64,000 nt of DNA, taken from contig NZ_CP134779.1 of the NCBI RefSeq assembly GCF_031884435.1, forward strand, positions 5,332,001 through 5,396,000. The letters are read 5' to 3'. Shown piece after piece: positions 27,701-36,399 of the stretch. The first letter of the stretch is position 1. The number at the start of each line of letters is the position of its first letter. This DNA is from Bosea sp. 685. GTDB lineage: Bacteria; Pseudomonadota; Alphaproteobacteria; Rhizobiales; Beijerinckiaceae. Below the pieces are notes generated by a model. The model worked only from the letters and a program-made list of their open reading frames with translations. It was not told the origin of the DNA and did no database searches. The translations under genes and the position numbers were made by a program.

Positions 27701-27778
27701 CCCTTGCAGATACGCGACAGCCCTTGCCTCTGTCTTGCACGTCTGCACACAAGGGCGTGAGGACGAAACTGGAACGTA

Positions 27779-27793
27779 ACTACAAAACGTAGT
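27779..27793. promoter_or_regulatory. Inverted repeat upstream of brnT, candidate BrnA operator
   Basis: ACTAC at 27779-27783 and GTAGT at 27789-27793 form an inverted repeat with a 5-bp AAAAC spacer, ending three bases before the presumed BrnT start. BrnA antitoxins bind their own promoter as dimers, so this is a natural operator candidate. No clear -10/-35 pair was found in the 96-bp gap to msrQ. Confidence 0.4.
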
Positions 27794-27796
27794 AGC

Positions 27797-28072
27797 ATAC
27801 CTGAATTCGAATGGGACCCCGAGAAGGACACCACCAATGTCGCCAAGCATGGCGTCGCCTTCGAATTTGCGAAACGCATTTTCGAGGGACCGGTGCTGAG
27901 CTGGATCGATGACCGCATCGATTATGGCGAGGTTCGCGAGATCAGCATCGGCGTCATCGACGGGTTTGTTATGCTCGTCGTCGTGCATACGGACCGCGAC
28001 GGCCGCATCCGCATCATCTCGGCCCGATCAGCCTCCCAAAAGGAAAGGCAGCGCTATGAAACCTCCCTATGA
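27797..28072 (+). CDS. BrnT-family ribonuclease toxin with ATA at the expected start
   Basis: The frame encodes EFEWDPEKDTTNVAKHG, then VLVVV-like MLVVVHTDRDGRIRIISAR and ERQRYE, which covers the complete RelE-fold BrnT toxin (about 91 residues) that cleaves RNA. The frame is open from 27761 but holds no ATG, GTG or TTG before the conserved core. The codon in the expected place, before Pro-Glu-Phe-Glu-Trp, is ATA. Either ATA (or another weak codon) starts translation at a low level, or the toxin was silenced by an ATG-to-ATA change. It overlaps the antitoxin gene by 17 bases, as is usual for the pair. Confidence 0.7.
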   Translation: MPEFEWDPEKDTTNVAKHGVAFEFAKRIFEGPVLSWIDDRIDYGEVREISIGVIDGFVMLVVVHTDRDGRIRIISARSASQKERQRYETSL

Positions 28073-28322
28073 CAAACCGCTGTCGCCCGAGGCTCTCGCC
28101 GCGCTCAAGGACGACGAAATCGATTTCAGCGACATCCCCGAACTGGATGAGACCTTCTGGAGAAACGCGAAGCTGGTCGAGCCCGACCGCACGCAACTGG
28201 TGACACTGCGCGTCAAGAAATCGGTCCTGGAAGCCTATAAGGCCCAGGGCCGTGGCTATCAGACCCGCATGAACACCGTTCTCGAAACTTATGCCCGTTC
28301 CCAACTCAAGCGGACTTCATGA
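28056..28322 (+). CDS. BrnA-family antitoxin
   Basis: This is an 88-residue antitoxin. The N-terminal part (DEIDFSDIPELDETFWRNAKLV) wraps the toxin; the C-terminal part (LVTLRVKKSVLEAYKAQGRGYQTRMNTVLETYA) is the ribbon-helix-helix DNA-binding domain with the GRGYQTRMN motif. The start ATG lies inside the end of brnT. Its stop TGA overlaps the ATG of the HAD gene, so the three genes may be co-transcribed. Confidence 0.85.
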   Translation: MKPPYDKPLSPEALAALKDDEIDFSDIPELDETFWRNAKLVEPDRTQLVTLRVKKSVLEAYKAQGRGYQTRMNTVLETYARSQLKRTS

Positions 28323-28939
28323 TGCCGACCCAAACCTCGCCCACCGTCGTCTTCGATGTCGGCAACGTCCTGCTCCGCTGGGATCCGCGCCTGCTCTATC
28401 GCGAATTGATTCCCGATCCGGCCAAGCTCGACTGGTTCATGCGGAATGTCTGCACCGCCGCCTGGAACATCGAGCAGGATCGCGGCCGCTCCTGGGAAGA
28501 GGCCGTGGCGCTGCTGGTCTCGGCCCATCCCGAATGGACGCGCGAGATCAAGGCCTTCGACGAGCGCTGGCACGAGACCGTGCCCGGCGTGATCGAAGAC
28601 AATGTCGCGCTACTCGCCGAACTCAAGGCAAAGGGCGAAAAGGTCTACGCCATCACCAATTTCTCGCGCGAGAAATGGGCGGAGTGCCTGATCCGCTTCC
28701 CCTTCCTGCAAAGCTTCGACGGCGCGATCGTCTCGGCGCATGAAGGCCTGATCAAGCCGGATATCGCGATCTACCGCACGCTGCTGGAGCGCTACGCCCT
28801 GAACGCGCCCGACTGCATCTTCATCGACGACAGCCACAAGAATATCGAAGCGGCGCGCGCGATCGGCATGCAGGCCGTGCACTTCGTCGAACCGCTCGAT
28901 CTGCGCGCCGAGCTGCGGGGGTTGGGCGCCCTGCTCTGA
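28319..28939 (+). CDS. HAD-family hydrolase
   Basis: This is a 206-residue haloacid-dehalogenase-like phosphatase. Motif I is FDVGNVLLRWD, where the nucleophile is the Asp before Val and the usual second Asp is Gly-Asn. Motif II is AITNFS, motif III contains KPD (LIKPDIAIY) and motif IV is FIDDSHKN. A helical cap occupies residues ~25-90. The DxGN variant occurs in the YihX-like sugar-phosphatase group. It overlaps brnA by four bases, a likely chance neighbour coupling. Confidence 0.85.
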   Translation: MMPTQTSPTVVFDVGNVLLRWDPRLLYRELIPDPAKLDWFMRNVCTAAWNIEQDRGRSWEEAVALLVSAHPEWTREIKAFDERWHETVPGVIEDNVALLAELKAKGEKVYAITNFSREKWAECLIRFPFLQSFDGAIVSAHEGLIKPDIAIYRTLLERYALNAPDCIFIDDSHKNIEAARAIGMQAVHFVEPLDLRAELRGLGALL

Positions 28940-28966
28940 AGCGTCGTTTTCTCGGGACGCCTGCCC

Positions 28967-30094
28967 TCAAACGGCGTGGCAACCATCGAGAACCGGGGCA
29001 GCCTCCGACCAGCACCAGCGCCCGCCGCCATCGCGTTTGGCGGCGTAGAGGGCCATGTCCACGCGCTCCAGCAGAGAGCTTCTCTCGGCCTCGCCGGGGC
29101 CAGCCAGGGCGATGCCGGCACTGGCGCCGATCGTCACCGACTCGCCCAGATCGAACGGCTTGCCCAGCACCATCACGGCATGCCGGGCGAGGTTTTGCGC
29201 CGCGCTGACGTCGGGCACGCCGGCCTGGAAGGGGAACAGCAGCATGAATTCGTCGCCACCCATGCGCGCCACGATGCCCTGCCCGCCCATGCAGCCGCGC
29301 AGGCGCTCCGCCACCTGGCGCAGCAGCGCGTCGCCGGCATGGTGGCCAAGCCGGTCGTTGATCGGCTTGAAGCCATCGAGATCGAGCGCAATGACGGCGT
29401 GGGGTGTGTCGACCGACTCCAAAGCGGAGAGGAACGCCGCCCGATTCGGCAGCCCGGTGAGCACGTCATGGCTCGCCTGATGAGCCAAGGCGAGCTTGGC
29501 CTCCAGCCGGTCGATGAAGGCCGTGCTGAGATGACGCGAAGCCTCGCGCAGCGTGACCCAGAACAAGAGCAGCATCGCGGCGCCAAGCTTGTAAGGCAGT
29601 TCGGGGCGCATGAAGCCCCCGAGCGCGACCGGAGCCAGCAACATCGCAGCGGTGAGCAGCACGATCCAGGGCCGCACCGCCGCGCGCGAGACCATGCCGA
29701 CGCAAAACGACATCGCCAGACCAAAGCTGATCCAGGCGCCCGGGGCGTCTGCGAGTTCAAGAGCACGATAGGAGAGCAGGCCGAGCGCGAGGCCGAAGGC
29801 GCTGGAGCGCAGCCCATAGGCGCGCTCCCAATGCAGCACCTCGGCCGGGGTCAGCGGGCGGCCACGCGGATAACGCAGCAAACCGGAGATGCGCAGCGCC
29901 GCCGTGAGCAGAATCAGGGCGGCGATCACGGCATAGCCCTGGTCGCCGCTGACCATCGCGAGCGCCACGGCACCCGTCAATGCCGTCAGCGCGATCGCGC
30001 CGACTTGAGGCAGCGCAGTGTAGAGAAGATCCACGAGCTCGCGATGCACGCTCGGGTGCAATGGCAAGGCGGGAGCGCGATTCGACCGGGGCAT
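28967..30094 (-). CDS. Membrane-bound diguanylate cyclase (GGDEF)
   Basis: This is a 375-residue protein that would synthesise the second messenger c-di-GMP. About six hydrophobic helices fill residues 25-185 as a membrane sensor. The GGDEF domain has DVLTGLPNRAAF, the metal-binding ALDLDGFKPIND and the active site GGDEF at residues 279-283. The inhibitory RxxD site five residues upstream is not present, so product feedback may be absent. No EAL domain follows. The start ATG at 30094 is preferred over a GTG at 30112. Confidence 0.9.
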   Translation of the reverse strand: MPRSNRAPALPLHPSVHRELVDLLYTALPQVGAIALTALTGAVALAMVSGDQGYAVIAALILLTAALRISGLLRYPRGRPLTPAEVLHWERAYGLRSSAFGLALGLLSYRALELADAPGAWISFGLAMSFCVGMVSRAAVRPWIVLLTAAMLLAPVALGGFMRPELPYKLGAAMLLLFWVTLREASRHLSTAFIDRLEAKLALAHQASHDVLTGLPNRAAFLSALESVDTPHAVIALDLDGFKPINDRLGHHAGDALLRQVAERLRGCMGGQGIVARMGGDEFMLLFPFQAGVPDVSAAQNLARHAVMVLGKPFDLGESVTIGASAGIALAGPGEAERSSLLERVDMALYAAKRDGGGRWCWSEAAPVLDGCHAV

Positions 30095-30173
30095 GCCCGG
30101 AGCCTTAACCACGGCTTGCTAACAAGAGGTGGAGACGTTGCGTCAGCTTCCCCTCCACGCCCCACCTGTAGCC

Positions 30174-31979
30174 TCAGCTATCCATCTTCAGCGCGGCGAT
30201 GAAGGCTTCCTGCGGGATTTCGACCTTGCCGAATTGCCGCATCTTCTTCTTGCCTTCCTTCTGCTTCTCCAGAAGCTTGCGCTTTCGGGTGGCGTCGCCG
30301 CCATAGCATTTGGCGGTGACGTCCTTGCGCAGCGCCCGGATGGTCTCGCGGGCGATGATCTTGCCGCCGATCGCCGCCTGCACCGGAATCTGGAACATGT
30401 GCGGCGGGATCAGCTCCTTGAGCTTCTCGCACATGGCGCGGCCGCGTGCGTCGGCGCGCGAACGGTGCACCAGCATCGAGAGCGCATCGACCGGCTCGGC
30501 ATTGACCAGGATCGACATGCGCACGAGGTCGCCCTCGCGATAATCGGTGATGGCGTAGTCGAAGGAAGCGTAGCCCTTCGAGATCGACTTCAGCCGGTCG
30601 TAGAAATCGAACACGACTTCGTTCAGCGGCAGATCGTAGACGACCTTGGCGCGGGAGCCGACATAGCTGAGATCAGTCTGGACGCCGCGGCGGTCCTGGC
30701 AGAGCTTCAGCACCGAGCCGAGATATTCGTCCGGCGTGAAGATCGTCGCCTTGATCCAGGGCTCCTCGATCGTCTCGATCTTCATCACATCGGGCATATC
30801 AGCCGGATTGTGCAGTTCCAGCACCGAACCGTCGCGCAGATTGAGATGGTAGACCACTGACGGCGCGGTCGAGATCAGGTTGAGGTTGAACTCGCGCTCC
30901 AGCCGCTCCTGGATGATCTCCAGATGCAACAGCCCCAGAAAGCCGCAACGGAAGCCGAAGCCGAGCGCCGCCGAGGTCTCCATCTCATAGGAGAACGAGG
31001 CATCGTTCAGGCGCAGCCGGCTCATGGCAGCGCGCAGCACCTCGAAATCGGCCGCATCGACCGGGAAGATGCCGCAGAACACCACCGGCTGCACCGGCTT
31101 GAAGCCTGGCAACGGGTTCGGCGTCTGGCGCTTGTCATCGGTGATGGTGTCGCCGACCGCGGTGTCGGCGACCTCCTTGATCGAGGCGGTGAAGAAGCCG
31201 ACTTCGCCGGGGCCGAGTTCCTTGACCTCGAGCATCTTGGGCTTGAACACGCCGACGCGGTCGACGCCATAAGCGGCGTTGGCGCGGATCATGCGGATCG
31301 TCATGTTCTTCTTCAGCACGCCGTCGATGACGCGCACCAGCACGACGACGCCGAGATAGGCGTCGTACCATGAATCGACCAGCAGGCATTTCAGCGGCGC
31401 TTCGAGATCGCCCTTGGGCGCCGGCAGTCTGGTGACGATCGCCTCGAGCACGCCCTCGATGTTGATGCCGGTCTTGGCCGAGATCGGCACAGCCTCGGAG
31501 GCGTCGAGCCCGATCACGTCCTCGATCTGCTGCTTGATGCGCTCGGGCTCGGCGGCAGGCAGATCGATCTTGTTCAGGACCGTGACGATCTCATGGCCCG
31601 CATCGAGCGCCTGGTAGACGTTGGCAAGCGTCTGCGCCTCGACGCCCTGCGAGGCGTCGACGACCAGGAGCGAACCTTCGCAGGCCGCCAGCGAGCGTGA
31701 GACCTCATAGGCGAAGTCGACATGGCCGGGCGTGTCCATCAGGTTCAGGATGTAATCCTTGCCATCCTGGGCGCGGTAGTCGAGCCGCACCGTCTGGGCC
31801 TTGATGGTGATGCCGCGCTCTTTCTCGATATCCATCGAGTCGAGCATCTGCTCGCTCATATCGCGCGCCGCCACCGTGCCGGTGGTCTGGATCAGCCGGT
31901 CGGCCAGCGTCGATTTGCCGTGGTCGATATGCGCCACGATCGAGAAATTGCGGATGTTGTCGAAACTGCGGGTGCTCAT
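30174..31979 (-). CDS. lepA: Elongation factor 4 (LepA)
   Basis: This is a 601-residue translational GTPase that acts on ribosomes, in initiation or back-translocation under stress. The G domain shows G1 AHIDHGKS (residues 16-23), G3 DTPGHVDF and G4 NKID; the C-terminal CTD unique to LepA includes [19 protein letters not shown]. Length and domain order are normal. The ATG at 31979 ([12 protein letters not shown]) was chosen over the longer frame to 32006. Confidence 0.95.
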   Translation of the reverse strand: MSTRSFDNIRNFSIVAHIDHGKSTLADRLIQTTGTVAARDMSEQMLDSMDIEKERGITIKAQTVRLDYRAQDGKDYILNLMDTPGHVDFAYEVSRSLAACEGSLLVVDASQGVEAQTLANVYQALDAGHEIVTVLNKIDLPAAEPERIKQQIEDVIGLDASEAVPISAKTGINIEGVLEAIVTRLPAPKGDLEAPLKCLLVDSWYDAYLGVVVLVRVIDGVLKKNMTIRMIRANAAYGVDRVGVFKPKMLEVKELGPGEVGFFTASIKEVADTAVGDTITDDKRQTPNPLPGFKPVQPVVFCGIFPVDAADFEVLRAAMSRLRLNDASFSYEMETSAALGFGFRCGFLGLLHLEIIQERLEREFNLNLISTAPSVVYHLNLRDGSVLELHNPADMPDVMKIETIEEPWIKATIFTPDEYLGSVLKLCQDRRGVQTDLSYVGSRAKVVYDLPLNEVVFDFYDRLKSISKGYASFDYAITDYREGDLVRMSILVNAEPVDALSMLVHRSRADARGRAMCEKLKELIPPHMFQIPVQAAIGGKIIARETIRALRKDVTAKCYGGDATRKRKLLEKQKEGKKKMRQFGKVEIPQEAFIAALKMDS

Positions 31980-32038
31980 GGGCGCGCAATAGCAGCGATG
32001 CCGCATTGCGCCAAGGGTTTGCCGCCAAGGGTTTGCGG

Positions 32039-32824
32039 CTATTCCGCTGCGGCAAGTTGCTGCTGGGCCGGGCAGGGCTCCAGCGCCCAGGTCAGGGCGC
32101 GATAGTCGAAGCCGCTCTCCAGCGTCGGCTTCACGACTGCGAAATAGGGCGAGATGTCGAAATCGCGCGGCATGTAGAGCGAATGGTGCCGGATATGCAG
32201 GATCTCCTCGAAATCCTCCTCGTCCATCGCCTGCGCATATTCGACGGTCGGCAGCACGGGATAACGCGCCGCCTCAAAAGCCTGCGCGATCAGAGTGGAA
32301 CAGATCGCCCGCGTCGGATCGCCCGAGCCCAGCGCGATCATGCGCCGGCGCCATGATGGCGGGGCCCAGGGGATCGGGATCAGCCAGCGCATCAGATCGA
32401 GGATGTTCTTGAGGTCATACTGGGTGCCGAGCCGCTCCAGCACATAATCGACGACAATGGCGCGGCCCTCGCGGTCAAGCGCCTGGGGACGGCAGATGCG
32501 GGTGCCGAACGCGCCGTATTTCGACAGCGGTGAGAGCACGCAGCCGACATCCATCTCGACCTCGGCCAGCACCAGCGGCTCGCCCTGCTCGCTGAACTGC
32601 CCGGTCTCCCCGACGTAAAGAGCCGCATGCGACCAGGTCGATTGCGTCAGATACTTGATCGCGGCCGAGACCTTCATGCTGCCTTCGACCAGCAGGACAT
32701 CGCCCGGCCGCAACGCCGATTGCAACCGGGCCAGCGCCTTGGCGTCGACCAGGCGGGCCTCCGGCTTGCCGCGGGTGATGAATCCGACGACGGAACGCCC
32801 GAGAAATTCTAGACCGCGATTCAT
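32039..32824 (-). CDS. YiiX/YebB-like permuted papain-fold cysteine hydrolase
   Basis: This is a 261-residue protein of the permuted NlpC/P60 (YiiX) superfamily. The catalytic order is reversed: the His comes first in [10 protein letters not shown], followed by a Glu in LAEVEMDVG, and the Cys comes later in [12 protein letters not shown]. The PGDVLLVEG strand precedes the His, as in relatives. Substrates are thought to be lipid- or peptide-amide linkages but are not established for this group. The ATG at 32824 ([15 protein letters not shown]) was chosen. Confidence 0.75.
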   Translation of the reverse strand: MNRGLEFLGRSVVGFITRGKPEARLVDAKALARLQSALRPGDVLLVEGSMKVSAAIKYLTQSTWSHAALYVGETGQFSEQGEPLVLAEVEMDVGCVLSPLSKYGAFGTRICRPQALDREGRAIVVDYVLERLGTQYDLKNILDLMRWLIPIPWAPPSWRRRMIALGSGDPTRAICSTLIAQAFEAARYPVLPTVEYAQAMDEEDFEEILHIRHHSLYMPRDFDISPYFAVVKPTLESGFDYRALTWALEPCPAQQQLAAAE

Positions 32825-33050
32825 GGCCGCTTCCCCCGTGTCGCTTGTTTCGCGACCCGCGCCCTTCAAGAGCGTCGTTTGAGGCTCATCAAAGCGCGGA
32901 TTCCTGAATCTTTCCGGAAACGCGACCTGTCGCGGCGCCCAGACTTGGAAATGTGGTGAAAGCCGAGTTCACGCCGCGTCAGAAGCAAGCGACGACGAAG
33001 GCCCGTATTTGGGCTTGACGTTCTTATATAGTAGAATAATTCTCTGTATC
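32825..33050. promoter_or_regulatory. Divergent intergenic region with AGAATAATTCT palindrome
   Basis: The region separates the amidase gene and the XRE regulator. An 11-bp palindrome AGAATAATTCT at 33033-33043 lies in an AT-rich patch eight bases before the regulator's ATG, with TTGACG at 33015. It could be an autoregulatory operator for the regulator. No strongly matched -10 box could be fixed. Confidence 0.35.
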
Positions 33051-33626
33051 ATGGAAATGATGGATGACCTCGAACTCGATCAGCGGCTCGGCGCGCGCAT
33101 CAAGGCGCTGCGCCAGAGCCGCAGCCTGACGCTCGACATGCTGGCCGAACGCTCGGGCGTCAGCCGCGCGATGATCTCGCGGGTGGAGCGGGGCGAATCG
33201 AGCCCGACGGCCGCGCTGCTGGACCGGGTCTGCGCCGGCCTGGGAATTGTTCTCTCGGTCCTGTTTCGCGACGAGGGCCATGCCGGCCCGCTCGCGCGGC
33301 GCGCCGATCAGCCGGTCTGGACCGATCCGGCCAGCGGCTATGTCCGGCGCAACGTCTCTCCCGCAGGAACCGGCTCGGGGATCGAGATCGTCGATGTCGA
33401 GATGCCGGCGGGCGGGCGCGTCCTGCTCGACGCACCGCGCAGCGCCCATCGGCTCGACCAGCAGGTCTGGGTTCTGGCCGGCGAGATGGTGGTCACGCTT
33501 GGTGGTATCGAGCACCGGCTGGCGGCGGGAGATTGCCTGCAGATGCTGCTCGACGGGCCGATCGCCTACCACAATCCCGGCAGCGTGCCCGCCCGCTATG
33601 CCGTCGTGCTGACCACCTCCGGCTGA
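33051..33626 (+). CDS. XRE-family transcriptional regulator with cupin sensor domain
   Basis: This is a 191-residue regulator. The N-terminal XRE helix-turn-helix (residues ~10-65) reads LGARIKALRQSRSLTLDMLAERS split around the recognition helix GVSRAMISRVERGESSPT. The C-terminal cupin_2 domain (~110-185) has LDQQVWVLAGEMVVTLGG. Such proteins often control a nearby metabolic or acetyltransferase gene. The GNAT gene follows 23 bp later, so they are likely one transcript. Start at ATG 33051; the frame is open from 33009. Confidence 0.88.
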   Translation: MEMMDDLELDQRLGARIKALRQSRSLTLDMLAERSGVSRAMISRVERGESSPTAALLDRVCAGLGIVLSVLFRDEGHAGPLARRADQPVWTDPASGYVRRNVSPAGTGSGIEIVDVEMPAGGRVLLDAPRSAHRLDQQVWVLAGEMVVTLGGIEHRLAAGDCLQMLLDGPIAYHNPGSVPARYAVVLTTSG

Positions 33627-33649
33627 ACGCCGCCCAAAGGATGAAGCTG

Positions 33650-34180
33650 ATGCCGGTTGATGCCATCGTGATCGAAACGCTCACCCCGGAGGCCGCCGGC
33701 AACGCCATCCCGGCGCTGGCCGAGATCCTGCGCGACAGCGTCGCGAACGGGGCCTCTGTCGGCTTCATGGCGTGGAATACGCCGGAGGATTACCGCAGCT
33801 TCTGGACCGGGGTCATCGACGAGGTCGGCGCTGGCCGCACGGTGCTGCTGATCGCAAGGTTGGCCGGGGAGATCGTCGGCACGGCGCAGCTTCAGCTGAT
33901 CGGCAAGCCCAACCAGCCGCACCGCGCCGAGATCGCCAAGGTGCTGGTGCATTCCTGCGCACGGCGTCAGGGCCTCGGCGAGACGCTGATGCGCGCGGCC
34001 GAAGATGCAGCGCGCAATGCCGGGCGCACGCTTCTGGTGCTCGACACCGACGAGGCCGGCGCGGCCCGGCGGCTCTATGGCCGGCTTGGCTGGAGCGAAC
34101 TCGGCACGATTCCCCGCTTCGCCCTGATGCCGGACGGCCGCCATTGCGGCTCGACGTTTTTCTACAAGACGATAGGCTGA
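33650..34180 (+). CDS. GNAT-family N-acetyltransferase
   Basis: This is a 176-residue acetyltransferase with a complete GNAT core: strand TVLLIARLAGEIVGTAQLQ, the acetyl-CoA loop ARRQGLGETLM (RxxGxG/A), and the late strand LLVLDTDEAGAARRLYGRLGW. AAAGG at 33636-33640 is well spaced from the ATG at 33650; an ATG at 33641 is in frame but too close to it. Co-transcription with the XRE-cupin regulator is likely. The substrate is unknown. Confidence 0.85.
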   Translation: MPVDAIVIETLTPEAAGNAIPALAEILRDSVANGASVGFMAWNTPEDYRSFWTGVIDEVGAGRTVLLIARLAGEIVGTAQLQLIGKPNQPHRAEIAKVLVHSCARRQGLGETLMRAAEDAARNAGRTLLVLDTDEAGAARRLYGRLGWSELGTIPRFALMPDGRHCGSTFFYKTIG

Positions 34181-34201
34181 GCCTCTCAGGCTTAGTGGTT
34201 G

Positions 34202-34456
34202 TTAGGGATTCTGGGGCTCAGCCTGGCGGAAATAGGGCTCGACCTCGCCCTTGAGCTTCACCGTCATCGGATTGCCGAAGCGGTCCTTGGCATTGCCGGC
34301 GGTAAGGCGCACCCAACCCTCGCTGACGCAATACTCCTCGACATTGGTCTTATCGACGCCCTTGAAGCGCACGCCGATGTCGCGGGCAAGCAGCTCCTCA
34401 TTGTAGTGGGGGCTGTTGGGGTTCGAGGAGAGACGGTCGGGGAGTGTGTCGGTCAT
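34202..34456 (-). CDS. DUF3297 family protein
   Basis: This is an 84-residue acidic protein matching DUF3297, a small family common in Proteobacteria with no known role. Conserved features include LPDRLSSNPNSPHYNEE, the DIGVRFKG strand and DRFGNPMTVKLKGEVEPYF. The start at 34456 (MTDTLPDRL) was chosen; the longer frame upstream has unrelated composition and runs through the next gene. Confidence 0.85.
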   Translation of the reverse strand: MTDTLPDRLSSNPNSPHYNEELLARDIGVRFKGVDKTNVEEYCVSEGWVRLTAGNAKDRFGNPMTVKLKGEVEPYFRQAEPQNP

Positions 34457-34550
34457 CTGATAAAGCCTTGACGTGCAGATTTCGGGCGGCAGGAAGGCCG
34501 CGTTGGCGGCAGAGGTAGCGCGAACCGGCGGCGATGCCAAATCAAGCGGG

Positions 34551-35180
34551 TCAGCCACCGCCGGCCTGCTCGATAAGCGCCGCCACTGCGCGCTGGCCCC
34601 TCTGGCGAGCATGGGCGAGCGGCGACACGCCATCCTCGTCTGCGAGGCCAGGATTGGCGCCGGCATCGAGCACGAGCTTTGCCACCTGCTGATGGCGCGT
34701 GCCGCCATCGCCGAGGATCACGATTTCCAGCAGGCAGGTCCAGCCGAGATCATTGACGTGATCGAGGTCGATGCCGCTCGTCAGCAGCAGCTTCACGGCC
34801 TCGACATGGCCGCGCTCGCAGGCGGGAATCAGGGCGTTGCCACCATAGCGGTTGCGGATCGTCAGATCGGGCTTGCGCGGCAGCATCGCCGTAATGATCT
34901 CGGCACGTCCCAACGCCCCGGCCAGGAGCCAGGGCGTGTCGCGATTGGCGGCCTGCGTATTCGGGCTCGCACCCGCATCAAGCAGGGCGCGGGCGGCCCC
35001 GACATGATTGCCCGCCACCGCGAGCAGCAGGGCGCTGCGCCCCTGCGCATCCCGCGCATCGAGCGGAGCGCCTGCCGTCACCAGACGGGACACCTCGTCG
35101 GCACGCCCCGCAGCCGCAGCCTCGATCAGCGCAGGTCCTGTGGCAGGGGCAGATCTTGCGGGAGGGGCGGGACTGATCAT
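34551..35180 (-). CDS. Ankyrin-repeat protein
   Basis: About 210 residues with five or so ankyrin repeats (ALIEAAAAGRADEVSRLV, SALLLAVAGNHVGAARALL, and two later copies). The repeats probably mediate protein binding. The frame is open to 35294, and a hydrophobic stretch just upstream of the chosen ATG (AAAWLGALLGVSLMISPAP) looks like a signal peptide. The true start may therefore be a TTG at 35195 or an upstream codon overlapping hrcA, which would make the protein periplasmic. The start is uncertain; the repeat assignment is not. Confidence 0.75.
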   Translation of the reverse strand: MISPAPPARSAPATGPALIEAAAAGRADEVSRLVTAGAPLDARDAQGRSALLLAVAGNHVGAARALLDAGASPNTQAANRDTPWLLAGALGRAEIITAMLPRKPDLTIRNRYGGNALIPACERGHVEAVKLLLTSGIDLDHVNDLGWTCLLEIVILGDGGTRHQQVAKLVLDAGANPGLADEDGVSPLAHARQRGQRAVAALIEQAGGG

Positions 35181-35223
35181 CAGCGACACACCCAAAAGGG
35201 CCCCCAGCCAGGCGGCCGCCCCC

Positions 35224-36309
35224 TCACCGGCCGCCGTCGAGCAGCCGCCCGACCACCTTGGCGGTGTAATCCACCATCGGCACGATGCGGGCATAGTTCA
35301 GCCGTGTCGGGCCGATGATTCCGACGACGCCGACAATGCGCTGCTCGGCGTCGCGGAAGGGCGCTGCCACCATCGAGGAGCCCGACATCGAGAACAGCTT
35401 GTTCTCGGAGCCGATGAAGATGCGCACGCCGTCACCGGCCTCGGCCCGGGAGAGCAGATCGATGACATCGGTCTGCGTCTCGAGATCGCCGAAGAGCAGG
35501 CGGATGCGCTCAAGATCCTCCTGCGCCTTCAGATCCTCCAGCAGATTGGCCTGGCCGCGCACGATCAGATGGCGATCGCTCGAGGGACCCGACGAGGTCG
35601 CGATGCCGCTCTCGACGAGCTTGGCGGTCAGCGCATCGAGCTCGCTTTCCATCTCCGCGCGGTGCTCGGCGATCTCGCGGCGCAGATCGCCTAGCGTCTT
35701 GCCCATGATGCGGGCGTTGAGGAAATTCCCAGCCTCCGTCAGCGCCGAGGCCGGCAGGCCCGGCGGCAAGGCGAGCAGCCGGTTCTCGACCGTGCCGTCA
35801 TCGGCCACCAGCACGACGAGCGCACGAGCGGGATCGAGCCGGACGAATTCGATGTGCTTGAGGCGGGCATTGGCCTTGGTGGTGACGACGACGCCGGCGC
35901 CGCGCGAGAGTCCCGAGAGCAGGGCCGAGGCCTCGGTCAGCGTCGCATCCAGCGTGCGGTTGGTGGCGGCGGCCTTCATCTGCGCTTCGATGCGGGTGCG
36001 CTCGTCGGAGGTGAGATTGCCGACCTCCATCATCGCATCGACGAAGAAGCGCAGGCCTCTTTCCGTAGGCAGGCGCCCCGCGGAGGTATGCGGCGCATAG
36101 ATCAACCCGGCCAGTTCGAGATCGGTCATGACGTTGCGCACGGTCGCGGGCGACAGCGTCATCGGCAGCAGGCGGGCGATGTTGCGCGAGCCGACCGGCT
36201 CCCCGGTGGTGAGGTAGCCGTCGATGATCTGACGGAAAATCTCGCGCGAGCGCTGATCGGTCTCGATCAGGCCGCCGGGGGATTCAGGGCGCGGCGTATG
36301 GGCGCTCAT
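35224..36309 (-). CDS. hrcA: Heat-inducible transcription repressor HrcA
   Basis: This is a 361-residue repressor of groESL/dnaK-type heat-shock genes, which binds CIRCE inverted repeats and is kept active by GroEL. The winged helix is at residues ~15-90 ([35 protein letters not shown]), followed by [21 protein letters not shown]. The GAF-like C-terminal domain ends in [18 protein letters not shown]. Start at ATG 36309. No CIRCE sequence is visible upstream. An IS5-family element sits 90 bp upstream, separating it from rph. Confidence 0.93.
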   Translation of the reverse strand: MSAHTPRPESPGGLIETDQRSREIFRQIIDGYLTTGEPVGSRNIARLLPMTLSPATVRNVMTDLELAGLIYAPHTSAGRLPTERGLRFFVDAMMEVGNLTSDERTRIEAQMKAAATNRTLDATLTEASALLSGLSRGAGVVVTTKANARLKHIEFVRLDPARALVVLVADDGTVENRLLALPPGLPASALTEAGNFLNARIMGKTLGDLRREIAEHRAEMESELDALTAKLVESGIATSSGPSSDRHLIVRGQANLLEDLKAQEDLERIRLLFGDLETQTDVIDLLSRAEAGDGVRIFIGSENKLFSMSGSSMVAAPFRDAEQRIVGVVGIIGPTRLNYARIVPMVDYTAKVVGRLLDGGR

Positions 36310-36399
36310 TTCAGTGGAAAAATGGCTGTGACATGAGCTTATTGTCGGCTCGGACCTGCGAGGGATCAAGCGGAAACGGTAAACGAAGAGCGCGGGGAA

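Noticed and set aside
36310..36399. CIRCE element before hrcA
   Set aside because: I looked for the TTAGCACTC/GAGTGCTAA inverted repeat and did not find it.
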